Below the pieces are notes generated by a model. That model searched no databases. It saw nothing but the letters and a program-made list of their open reading frames with translations, and had not been told where the DNA came from. A DNA stretch of 64,000 bases, from NCBI GenBank assembly GCA_030248295.1, contig JASANH010000647.1:682001-746000 (forward strand), given 5' to 3'. Below, one piece after another: positions 25,169-38,400 of the stretch. The position numbers and the translations under genes are program-made. Within the stretch, counting starts at the first letter, position 1; the number at the start of each line of letters is the position of its first letter. The stretch is from Mesodorylaimus sp. YZB2_4 (taxonomy: Eukaryota > Nematoda > Enoplea > Dorylaimida > Dorylaimidae).

Positions 25169-26264
25169 TTCTTTTCTAGAAGTGACTATTTTTAAAAACC
25201 ACTTCAAACATCCAAATATAATCATCAGCGATAATAAAAATGACACTCGCAAAATTTAGGCATACCTATAGGCCCATACGTGCTCTACCTATAGCCAGCC
25301 TATCAAATAAATATGTAACCCTAGAATTCTCGGCTTTCCGAGCACTTGATGAGCAGAAATGCGCAAATCTTGGATGATTCCCTTACTTCCCTTACTATCA
25401 AGCAAAAACTCTTACTCAATCACGTCAGTTCAAAACCAAATTTGATACAGTACTGGTACCACGCAATAAATTTTACAGAGCAATAATGTAACCAAACCAA
25501 ATAAAGCAGCCTAATTTAACTTGTAATAATTACAAGGACTACGTCAAAAAGAAAATATGTCGCTCAACAAATTGCTGCTGACGACAAACAAAAATATTTC
25601 TACAGAGACAAATCGGCGAAAGTAGCCGACAAATCAAGAACAATCCAAGAGTTATTATTCTTTGTTTATACAACTGCGTATGTCAGTCGCACACAATACG
25701 TAACTACGTATAACAAAAAAGCACTTGTCCGAAAATCCCTTAGCGACTAACTCTGCCTGAGCATCAGAAGCGGGAACTTTGAAATAAATTTCTGGTTCCT
25801 GACGAAGCGCGAGTCCACGATGTGTTCGCTTGATCAATGACAGACAACAATGACACTTTTATTTACCAGTCGATCACAAATGTCATCGAGAAACCATGCT
25901 GTTGTAATTACATGATGACACGTGCAAGTACTTAATCAGTTGAGTGCACAGAAACACATACAGCTAATCGTAAGTATACCATTCTCAGGTCATCGACCAA
26001 GAATTGCTCAGGGATCTTTGACCGCGCTTTGAATCAGAAAAAACTCGAAATGACCGGCGCCAAGTTGCAGTGAAATCAAGAACACACAAAAGGCCAGAAA
26101 AAAGCGCAACACGCGGCGTAGAACAAAAATTTTTGTTACCCTATTAGAAAAACTGAACAGCAAAAAATGAAATGCGCCCTGTGCACAGAAATCTTATTTC
26201 CTTTTCTTTACGTCTACTTTACTTAGTATCAGACCGCACGGCATCATCAATCTTCTTCGTATTA
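25169..26264. other. Intergenic between G3BP and the E2 gene
   Basis: AT-rich and without a supported exon. It should contain the G3BP promoter and the E2 3' untranslated region, since both genes are on the minus strand. Confidence 0.5.
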
Positions 26265-27649
<1,385 letters not shown>

Positions 27650-30600
27650 ATCAAATTTTGTGCGGACACTTTACAAGAAACTGACGGGAGATATATCACA
27701 GACGCCTTTCGAATGTTTAACCGCCTTGCCCCAAATATAGTGGGGCCACCGTTTGTTGAATACAGAAAAGGAAAAACACAGACTGAAATATGATAAAAAG
27801 TAACGATCAACTTTCAGTAAATTCGACTACCGACGATCGAAGATGCCCAAAAAAGCGCAGAACAACCGAGAGTTGGCAGGTGCGTACGATGCGCGTCCAC
27901 GCGAGAACGCACGTACTGATTGCACCTGACAACACAGTAGTCTTGGCCTAAGCAGTTTGGTATAAGCCGTCAAAAGAAAACGCGGGAATTTTTAAAATGC
28001 TGGACTTTTCCCAAGGTTGTTACTGGTCTTGACCTCGCCCATAGAAATACTGAGCGCACATTGGCGAAAACTAGCGAAGTATGAACCAAGTTGTTGTTAG
28101 TACTCTAAAATACTGTAGAACCAAAAAATATGGGAACATAGAGCAGAATCGGGTTTACAGTCTTGCTGCCGGGGTTTTCTTGCTGCCTAGGAAAACAGAA
28201 TGCTCTGTGATCTAAGGTATTGTGGGAGATTTATTCACCATGTTTTAACCTGCAGTTTGACACTGAGCAGCGTGATAACATCCTACAGCTGTGAGCATGG
28301 TTGGAGCATGCATGGATGTATACTGTTCTATACACTGCCACTGCCGCAGTAAGTACATACTGTACCGTACATACCCTTCGTGCAGTAAAGACATAGCCGA
28401 GGCCCACACGAAAGTGGCCTCCATTTTCTGTGAATGACGGAAGGTGCCTTTCGAGTTAGACTCTTATCAGTCCCTCGGCCTAGCTCCAAGGAAGCAGGGA
28501 CTTACTGTACATCCGCTCCCATCTAACATTCGAAGTTGTCATTCAGACCTGTCCGAACGGTGCGGTCATCCGCTTGTGTCATTTAGGCGGTTGGCTTTGC
28601 ATTCCTAATGACCACTGCTAGGTGGCCAGGCATGCATACGTTTCTCGAGTCTTGTGTTGCTCAATCGATGGCCTACCTTTCTACATTTCCTCCACCCACT
28701 CATATTTGGAATCTTCCTAAGAGAACGTTCTTTGTGGCTTGTGTTGCAGGGGAGATAGGGCAGCCGTGGGAACGTCATTTGGTCCATCAATCGAGCCAGC
28801 TGCTTCTCCTGAGAGGCCGTTTCGCCAATTGATCGCCAGGGTCATGCATACACGCAGTGTATCGGATATCTTTTCCGTCTTTAGTCGCTTAGTTTTTTGG
28901 TGGTAGGCAGGAGGGAGTGGTCTAGCGCTTCGTGTAAGAGTGGCGTTGACAAAGGCCTGGGCGTGGGTGAAGTAAGACAAGCTGAAGGAGAGTAGGTACC
29001 GTTCGGAATCGCATGGATAGCGAACGAGGTCGGGATGGGAATTGACTTCAATTATCTTCTTAGAACTCATGGGAAAAGCTCTGGCGCCGACTGAGCCTAA
29101 AATGGAAGACGAACTGCGCTTCCAGACTCGTATTCCAATCCGTCGTCTGCCTAGATCCAAACTTCACGATCTCGTTAACGTTTCAACGTCACTTTCCGAT
29201 CTGCGTCATAAAACTTTTCAAAACAGCTCCTTTAAAGAGTAAAACATGCTATGCGAGTTGGGTTACGTGTTCACAGAGCGTCTAATTCGGACTTGTGTGT
29301 AAACAGTACAGTACGTTAGGCTGGCCCCTGAGATCATTTGGGAGCGCAAACGACGTCTTCCACCCACTGTCATAGGAAGCGATGGCATAAGCGAGGCGTT
29401 GTTGGCTCACCAGTCCGGATATCTTTTGGTTAGGCTGGTCTCGGAATTTGGCCCTCGATTGCAATGGAAAATCTGATTTTCTCCACGGACCAGCCGTGAC
29501 GTCATTAGCTGTAGTTTTTCGTTGTATCTTTTGTGAGCACGAATCGATAGACTGGATAATAGTCTCATCAAACTTCGAACTTGTTCGCAATCCAATCAAG
29601 AAGGCAGGCGTCTGGAAAACGAGCAAAACGCCCATACGCATAAACTCTGGGCAATGCGTTCAAAGTGAGCGTGGTCGTGGAAGAAGGTCTTCCTTGTTGA
29701 CTAGCACTTTCTCGCCTCAATTGACCACGCCGATTAAAGGCTCGCTGAGAAACGATACGCGTCTCTGAGAAACGTCCACAATCAGCATCAGTGTGTCCAT
29801 TTATCCACGAACCGTGCGCCAGAATGCCCTTTTCTCACTCCTGTCTCTTCGACAGCTGGATTAATTAGTCGCTTTTCTATCGTTACTGGACCCGCTTTTC
29901 GCTCATTAGGCTTAGAGCAAAGGGAGACGAGGGGAGACGAGGGGAAACGAGGTGACGAGCTCGCCCTACTCACCACCCTCCTCTGCCTACGTGATTCGAT
30001 CATCCTCTCATATATCGTAACAAGTACCTTGATTTGAAATTAGAGTTCCTCCCGCAACGCCTATGAAGGCTGCGAGCTGCTCCAAAATGTTGACTCGTGG
30101 TTCTGGGCTCTTTTCCTGGTACTTGAAAATATCTGTCCGAGTCCTTGATCACGTATTCTAAAGTTGCCGTATGAAAAGTTTTGCAACTTTTGTCAAGTCT
30201 GCCAATGTCGTGTGACAGGCATTGGTTCGGGCGGGTTGGTGTCGGAGTATATCATTTTGATTTGTTGGATAAATGCTGGAAATATTTTCATCCAAAACTG
30301 CTTAGGGGTTCCGTATATCACTCGGTTAGGCGTTGTCGCTTAGAGCTAAAGAGGAACCGAGTGAAAGAGCAACAGACTGGCTTATCGACCATTGAAATTG
30401 GAGTCTATTGTTGGCAGGAAGGGAAGGAGGGGAGAACAGAGACAACCTCGGTCTCTGGTCTTGTGGTGCAGTAACCACTTTTTCTTGGCCCTCTTCTTTT
30501 CCTATTGATTCGGGTGACTTTAGATTGGGCCTAGAGGCCGCCCACCCGACTGCTAACACGATCAGAGCCAGCGATTGCTTCTATTCTGTCCGATATTGGG

Positions 30601-31963
30601 CGAACGGGAGTCCCGTGTGCCGAGTCGGCAGGGCCTGGAGTAGTTTTAATTGAGCGGCAATACGATGCCAAGGTTTCCATTTTTGTTTGCACGCTGGCTC
30701 TTCTCGGCGCGTCTTGTACATTGTGTAATTTATATGGTAAATGTAAGACATTCGGGTGGCCGACTTCCGATTCGCGGCTATCTTCTTTCTTAGGAGCTAC
30801 TTGTGCAAATACTGTACCAACCGTTCTAAGACCGCTGCACAAGTGGTCGCCAACAAGGGCCGCGGGACGGGTTACTCCAAGTTCTGCTTTGGCGAAGAGG
30901 CTAGCGGCTTTTTCCGATAACTTGCACCAAGCCGCCGGATATAACGACGTGCATAAATAATGAATGTTCGCCAGCTAGTGCTCGTTTCGGCCACCGGACT
31001 CCGGTTCGTTCTTGCATAAGTAATAGGCGCCTCCTTCCGTTTTCGTCGCCGTTGATGAAGTCGACTAAATGTACTACCAATACTTAACTCATTGCCCATT
31101 CATCCCAGGCCCAACACAAGCTTGCTCAAAGGCGCAAAAAATACGCAGCGTCTTATCGACTCGGAAGCCGATAATTGGACAAGCGCTCAAGCAGGGCCCA
31201 AGCCAGTGGGAGAAATTTTTATGACGCCCGCCCGAATATGCCCTGTCCAAACCGATGGAGCGAGGCTCCAACGAGGCCCCGGCGATTTGACTCGGATACC
31301 GTCACGTAGGCTCGCCGTAAAAGGACGACTTCCAAACCGCCTTTTCCCCCTTCCATTCCCAATGACACTGCGTTTCCTACTCGGCAGGCCAATGGAAGTT
31401 TTGGACTCGGTAGCTAGCTCTAGGGATGCGAGGGTTTCATTCAGAAATGGCAACGCCCACTTGCATGGCCGCCTATTTTTGTGCATCTCACTGTCCGATC
31501 TGGTCTTCTGTCTTCGCCAGGGCCCATGGTCACGTCTCGCAGTCAGCAAGGATTCGTTATCGTTGGCCCTTTTTAGGCTCACCTCTCCAACCTAGCTTAC
31601 CTTTGACGTCAGTGAAACGTGACCTGCCTCCTACCGTAATCCATACTTCTGTTTTCTTTGCTCCAGAGCGGACAAGTGAATGTAATCGGAACGAGTATCG
31701 GTGAAAGAAATAAGAATTGAAAAGCTTGTGAATCAATCGTTTCAATCGACTTGGATTCGTTGGCCGTGTTCTTTTGTCGGCCTCTTTTCGTCGCCTGGAC
31801 AACACTCTCCGAAAGCACCTTACGCTTAAAAATGAATTCATATACAGCCCTTATTTCACGCTAGCTTGCCCTTTCTCTCCGACTACCATACCCATATTCT
31901 TCGAACGGACACTGACTGCGATCTCAACAGAGCTATCAGCTGACAAGTCGGGTGCGAGCCATC
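27650..31963. other. Unassigned 4.3 kb region
   Basis: Several overlapping open frames on both strands are present, none with a recognised domain. The most coding-like is a 57-codon frame at 29069-29242 (+), listed separately. A purine-rich short repeat of GGGGAGACGAGG type lies around 29925-29955. The end of this stretch includes the choline transporter promoter. Confidence 0.45.
29069..29242 (+). CDS. Small hypothetical ORF, 57 residues
   Basis: The frame opens at an ATG seven bases downstream of an ATCTTCTTAG acceptor-like site, which in nematodes could be a leader trans-splice site. The product starts MGKALAPTEPKMEDELRFQ, is basic and hydrophilic, and has no cysteine. Codon use looks like neighbouring exons. 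No family is recognised and it might be a first exon or chance. Confidence 0.22.
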   Translation: MGKALAPTEPKMEDELRFQTRIPIRRLPRSKLHDLVNVSTSLSDLRHKTFQNSSFKE

Positions 31964-34900
31964 ATGACGTTCAACGTTGTTGGACTGGCCGCCATCGTCG
32001 TCTTTTACGTGCTGATCCTCTTGGTGGGAATATGGGCAGCCAAGAAGACCAAGAACGATCAGGACAGCGAGGAAGTCATGCTGGCTGGAAGAAATATAGG
32101 TCAGTCACTTTTGTGATCCAAAATTGATAGGAATAAGTCATGTCTTCAATTGCAGGCGTGGTCGTGGGCATATTTACTATGACAGGTATGGTGTGAGCTG
32201 GAGTGACTGTGCATGGATTACTGATCGTTGCCGATTGTCCCCTGATGACATCACACGCCATACAGAGTTTGGCCCTTTGCAGCCACCTGGGTCGGCGGCG
32301 GGTACATAAACGGGACGGCGGAAGTGATTTACAATAATGGCCTGGCTTGGTGTCAAGCTCCTTTCGGATACGCATTGAGCTTAGTATTTGGTAAGTCTTC
32401 CAGAATCCCATCTTTTTCGACACGGCAGCTAATTTGGTTTGTCGCAGGCGGTGTTCTATTTGCCGAGAAAATGCGCGCCCAGGGTTACGTCACCATGCTG
32501 GACCCTTTTCAACTAAAGTTTGGTGAAAAAATGGGCGCACTTTTGTTTTTCCCAGCTCTGATGGGAGAAGTTTTCTGGTCGGCGGCTATCCTATCCGCTC
32601 TGGGTAAGTCCGCTTTAGCCTTGGCTCATCAGCTTTGCACTGGCGAGGTTGATCTGTTTTTCAAAGGTGCTACGCTCAGTGTCATTTTGGAACTCCCAGA
32701 CACATTATCGATTATCGTTTCGGCCTGCATAGCCGTCTTTTATACGTTCTTCGGTGGTCTTTATTCTGTAGCGTACACGGATGTGGTTCAGCTATTCTGC
32801 ATATTTGTAGGATTAGTAAGCCATTTGTCATATCCGTTATTAGCTGCGTGCAGAACAGCAGCCTTTTCAGTGGATATGTATTCCTTCGGCCGTGTTAAAC
32901 AGCGCTTCTAATAGTCTCCAAGACACTTACCATAAATGGACTGGAGAGGGTAACCTGAACACGGCGAGTTCCTGGGGATTGTGGATCGACTCTTTTCTTC
33001 TTCTCACTTTCGGAGGCATCCCCTGGCAGGTAAGACAGGCCAGCCTCGGATCATGAAGACGAGCAAATCAGAGCTGACTGATCTTAGGTCTATTTCCAAC
33101 GCGTCCTTTCATCCAAGAGCGCGTTCCGTGCCAAGATGCTATCATATGTGGCCGCGTTCGGCTGTTTTATAATGGCCATTCCCTCCGTTATCATCGGTGC
33201 AGTGGCAAAGTCGACGAGTAAGCTACCTTTTCAACGAGTCCTGGGGGCCGTATCCATTTTGAGATTAGTGGTGAACGATCGATGTTGTGCCTTCAGACTG
33301 GACGCACACGGAGTGGTTCCCGCCAGGACATAATGGCACCAAATACGAGGACATTCCGCCAGAGTTCACCAAATTGACATTGCCGTTAGTGATGCGATAT
33401 TTGACCCCGGAGTGGGCGACGTTCATCGGCCTAGGGGCCATCTCGGCCGCGGTCATGTCGTCGGCCGATTCTTCCATTCTGTCGGCTGCTTCAATGTTTG
33501 CCAGGAACATTTGGTGAGAGATTTGTGCCAATATGACCGCAAAGAATACAATATCTGCTTGTTGTAGGAAATCTGGGATCCGTCACGCAGTAAGTAGGCC
33601 TGCCATTACGGCAGTAGAAAGAGGTCTTATTGTGACCCTCGTGCCTGGTAGGCAATGGCGAGTGGGAGAGAGTAATCGATCTTCCCTGTCTGGGAGACAT
33701 CAACCTCTCGGGTTGATGCTTCAGCCGTAGGTGCAGTCGCAAGACTTAGACACTCTTGCGCCTGCCGGGACTGGTTCCACTATGGCACCTTCTAGTATCT
33801 TCCCTCGACTGTTTCAGGCATCGGAGCGTGAAGTGATTATCGTAATGAAAGTGAACGTCATTATAGTTGGAGTGTTCTCCACTGTAATAGGTATGATATT
33901 TCACTTAGAAACCCAGCTGCATTGATGAGTGTGTTTAGTGCATGTCGTATTGATAGGGCCGGGATATACCACCTATAAGCACGATACTGGACTAAAATAT
34001 CCGAGTGTAATCCCTGGTTTATACTGGATCTGGAGATTTTGTTCACAACTAACCAGCAAACCAAAGCAGTCTATTAAACCAAAAACTAGTGTTGTCAAAC
34101 TGATACTGGTAACGACTTCCTTCCGTTGTCCTCTGGCACCGAAAATGTGCTGTACGTGAACAGGTCATCCCATGCTTAGTCTTTGTGGAGTGTTATAGAC
34201 AGTCATAGGCCGACCTGGCTTGGGTCCATTAGTGGTGGGGTCACTGACTTATCAGCCAACCAAGACTTCCTAGCTCGTCTGAGCATCACCCAGGCTGCTC
34301 GGGTCTCATTTTGTCCCATCTAGACCCTTACGATCATCGCACAGTAGATGATGGCGTCCTTGACCGACCCTCGTTTCAGGCATAATGGTTAACTCGATAT
34401 ACGGCTTGTGGTCCCTGTGCTCCGACCTGGTCTACGTGTTGTTGTTCCCTCAGCTGCTTTGTGTGGTCTACATGGAGAAGTCGAACACGTACGGTTCGTT
34501 AAGCGCATTTGTGCTGGGCCTGATCATTCGAATAATGGGAGGCGAGTACATTATTGGACTGCCCGCCCTCATACACTTCCCCGGCTACGATCCCGCTGAG
34601 AAGATACAGTACTTTCCATACAAAACATGCACTATGCTGATCTCGCTGGCCACCATGGTCTCCGTTTCCTTATTCACAGACCACATGTTCAACAAGAGCA
34701 AATGGCCGGTCCATTACGACATATTCCACTGCGTGGTCAACATCCCCCAAGAACGCCGCATCCTTAAAGACCCATCCATAGCCATGAGCACGGACACGTT
34801 GGCTCAAGCCGCCTACAAGGTCAAGTTCGACAATGGCAATGCTAATCCCCTCCTGCTTACAGCGCACTACAACGACGGCCTGTCCTCGGCCGGGAGCAGT

Positions 34901-34981
34901 GCTACCACTCCCATCAAAGACGAGAGGATCCCCCTCAACGCAGAGACAAAGTTCACTTACAGCGCTGTCCCCAATCAGTGA
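31964..34981 (+). CDS. cho-1: High-affinity choline transporter (SLC5A7 family)
   Basis: Eleven exons: 31964-32099, 32156-32185, 32283-32390, 32448-32603, 32667-32815, 32871-33029, 33088-33217, 33297-33513, 33567-33588, 33818-33890, 34380-34981. All phases agree and give 593 residues, close to known CHT lengths. Recognisable segments are [86 protein letters not shown] and [20 protein letters not shown], in family order across 13 expected membrane segments. The transporter co-imports choline with sodium and chloride into cholinergic terminals and limits acetylcholine synthesis. A 22-nt exon (33567-33588) encodes part of the loop after ARNIW and differs from the usual residues there. The C-terminal tail lacks an obvious dileucine-rich end. 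The symbol is by homology to C. elegans cho-1. Confidence 0.93.
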
Positions 34982-35407
34982 GCACTGGATTCGATCACGG
35001 CAAATAACAAGCAGAGGAATGGTGATACTAGGTAGACGTGCGTTAGTAGAGACATTGTCTTGATGTATTCGTGCTGCGATACAGAATGTCACTGTTTGCA
35101 CGTTATGTACTAAAAGAGAATATATGCCCAATCGTCTGCCGTTGCCTTCAAACCAAAAATAGCAGATCGTGCTAGCCACACATTATTACTTCCATTTTGA
35201 CTTTTAAACTACCCGCTCTTTCTCCCGCGTCTAGCAGACATGTCTTTGACATTGCCGCTTTCTCTTTCTCAAATGTGCGGCTTGGCGTCGAAAAATTTTT
35301 GTAAAGTCGGTTGGTTGTGTCTACTCTGCAGTCTCTACTTTACACCTTCAGTTCTTCTGTACGTATGTCGTAACATCAAGATCGTCTGATAAAATAATCT
35401 GGGGAAA
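34982..35407. other. Intergenic between choline transporter and zinc-finger gene
   Basis: About 425 bases hold the 3' end of the transporter transcript and the 5' region of the zinc-finger gene; the two genes are in tandem on the plus strand. No element is recognised. Confidence 0.5.
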
Positions 35408-38400
35408 ATGCCCCGTGGAAAAGAGGAGGTTGGCCAACGTCAATTACGTGGTCGGATTATTCCTGAGGCCGACCAACATGTTTGTCGTCAATGCAACAAG
35501 TGGTTCGCTTCGGCCGCGTCCTTGGAATCGCACAAACGAATTCATGCGTCCAACAAGCAACCGGAACAGCCTCAAAAACGACGGGCCGTAGCCCCGGCTT
35601 CGTCGACTCCTGATCCGAAGAAAGCTCGTGTCCACCAGCAAGAAAGTCCCGCTCAGCAAGGTAGGTTGGACGAATCCTTCTGCAGTTTAGCCATCTCTCG
35701 CTTTAAAGTCTCAGATTAGGGTTTAAGTATGTTGTTCGGTTTTGGTACTATGCGGGCTTAGTTCCAATAGAGGGGGGCTAAAGTGCGCAAGGAGCGGCAC
35801 GTAATGTCACAGGGTGCCTTGGAAGATAATACGCTACATATCTTTGTCCAACCATGGGAAGAGCACATTCTGTCACAATGCTAACTCGACTTACAATGGA
35901 ATGGCACGGACAATAAATTCAATTTAGTTGTTGCGATAAGTTTCATGGTTTGGTTTGGATACGTACCTTCAGTACGCCAACATCGGGGCAAGCCTGGAAC
36001 GTATTCTGTACTTGACATTTTTTTTGCGGCACTCCTTTTTGGCCAACGATCAAAATTACAAATACAGTAGAGATCAGCGTACAGCTAAGTGGTCTCCGGG
36101 GACTTTATCCTGTTGTTCCTGACCAGCATTATCGAATGCTGTAAGATCTTTGCATAATGCGTCTGAATATCTCGTATGAGATCGATGCCGTACTGTATTC
36201 GGGCTGAGATCCTTCGGTCCCTTGTAAGCCAGTGTGCGAAATAAAAAGTTTAGTTCCATTCACTGTTCTTCGGCTTAAAATTTTGCATGGTTCTCTACTG
36301 AAAAAGCTTGCGTTCGTTTCAGAGCCGGCTCAAGATAGCGGTGTTTCTACTCGATCTACAAGCGGTTATACGCGGGTTATGAAATGCAAGGTATGTGGCG
36401 AACAGTTTACGGAGAAGTCGGAATGGTTAGCTCACGTTCGACAACGTCATGAAACGGAGAAGCCGTCAGAAAAAGCTCGAGTAACTCGACAGTCTGTAGC
36501 CGGTGGCTCAGCTGAGCTTTTGGTTCTCCAACCAACGCCGCGCAAACCTTTACGGACGTCGGATATTGCTAGATCTTTGGGTTCGCCTGATGCGTTATCA
36601 ACATCGCCGGCAGTGTCCCCGTCGAGTGCGGCATTCTCACGAAGCCGTAATACAACGTTGCGATTCGAAGAAGAATTGGGCGATGGCAATGTCCAGTGTC
36701 GGCAGTGTCAACAAGTGTTTAATAATCGTCGTGGTTTGGCTGCCCATGTCGCTCAGAAACATCGTGAAGAATTGGACGTGGAACAACGATCTATTGAAGA
36801 AGAACGATTGAAAGATGACGTATTCCGGCGCCGTCGTGATGGTGGCGGCCGCCTTTTGCATACTGGCATACCTCAACTGATCACGCCACCGTCTCGCCCG
36901 ATTTCCATTCTAACTCGTCGTCCAGCACCTGGATCATCTCAGCAGCAACAACCACAACAACGGGCTAGCGTTTCGATGGCAATGAGGCAGGTTGGACTGG
37001 CAACTACGTCGTCTCCCATGCCATCGGTCATGTACCCACGCCGAACCACCTTGGAGATCTTGACGCAACCAACTCCATTATCTCAATCGTCATTGACTCC
37101 TGCACGTTCATTTTTGGCGTCTGAGCGTGGTGGTGAAAGTTCGAAAAAACCAGTAGTTTCAACCGTCGAAGATCAACCAATGGGTGCGTATACCGAGCCT
37201 GTCGAACAATTACGCAAGCTTCAACAGCAGCAACAACACCAAGCAGCTGCGGCGGCGGCCACAAAGAGCAAGAACGCTATCGATACTGAGCGATCCGAAG
37301 GCCATGACGATGAAATGATCGACGAATCAGCGTACGAGTTTTCGACGGAAGTTACTGTGGCTCCTGCGCAAGGGCAAGAAGGTGGATCGAAATCGGGGGA
37401 GAAATCTGCTAATCGTACTGTTGGAGCGACTGATAGCGCGGAGGAACAGGAAATCGAAAATTTTCCGTGCAAATTTTGCAAAGATCGCATATTTTTGACC
37501 TCGTATGGTTTAGAACGGCATACTAAAATGAGTCATCCTAATCAACTGGACGAGGTAAGATAGCAACATCACCTTAATTTTGGTATCAGCTAAATACTTT
37601 CGAGCTCTAAGGGGTTTGTCCTTTTCAGGTTGTCAGTGATATTCGGAAGTTTCAATTGGAAAAAGCAAGACGCGACGGCGGTGGAAGCGATGGCGAAAGG
37701 TTGTATATCGATGAAGGAAATCGCACATATGACCGTTTTCCACATCTCGATGCAAGACATCAAATTCCTGGACTCGGCATGGCGGCGCAATCAGCCAGCT
37801 ATAGCAGAAGGAGATATGGCGGGGAAAAGGAAAATGAACCCGGCGATGACAGTTCAGTTTTGCAGGTAAGTTTGTGTGCAGACAGTTAAAATTCAGTCAG
37901 AAAAAGCGTTTTGTCGTTTTAGATGGCTCGCGAACAAAGCGCCGCTCTGCTTGCTGGCGCCAGTTTTACGGGAGGCAATTTGGGTCATCGTAGTCGACGT
38001 CACAACGATGTGGCCAGAGCCAAATATCAATCGTGCGATATTTGCGGAATACTGATCAATACAGAGCATCCAAAAGCTTTGGAAAGTCATACAAAGGCTC
38101 ATCAGAAGAACCAGGAATTGCGGCAAGAACTGTTACGTCAATACGGGCCTGCTTGGGTGGAACGTGTGACATGTCGGGAATGCAATTTAGTATTCAAGGA
38201 CGAGGACAAATTGGACCAACATCGGCGAAATGTTCACGTACGACGTCGTCATTTCTTGTGCCGCTTTTGTGGCGACGTGTTTCGAAATATGCGCGATTTG
38301 AACTCGCACAAGGAAAGACGCCACGAAGCTTATGAAGGTGAGGTGTCTTTTGCTAAATTGCTATTGGATGGTGCTATATGTGGATATCTTTTAGGCCACA

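Noticed and set aside
28717-29160. 147-codon minus-strand ORF
   Set aside because: No domain or signal; overlaps the small plus-strand ORF, and neither strand gives strong evidence.
31092-31595. 167-codon plus-strand ORF
   Set aside because: Composition is irregular, no family resemblance, and a minus-strand frame of similar length overlaps it.
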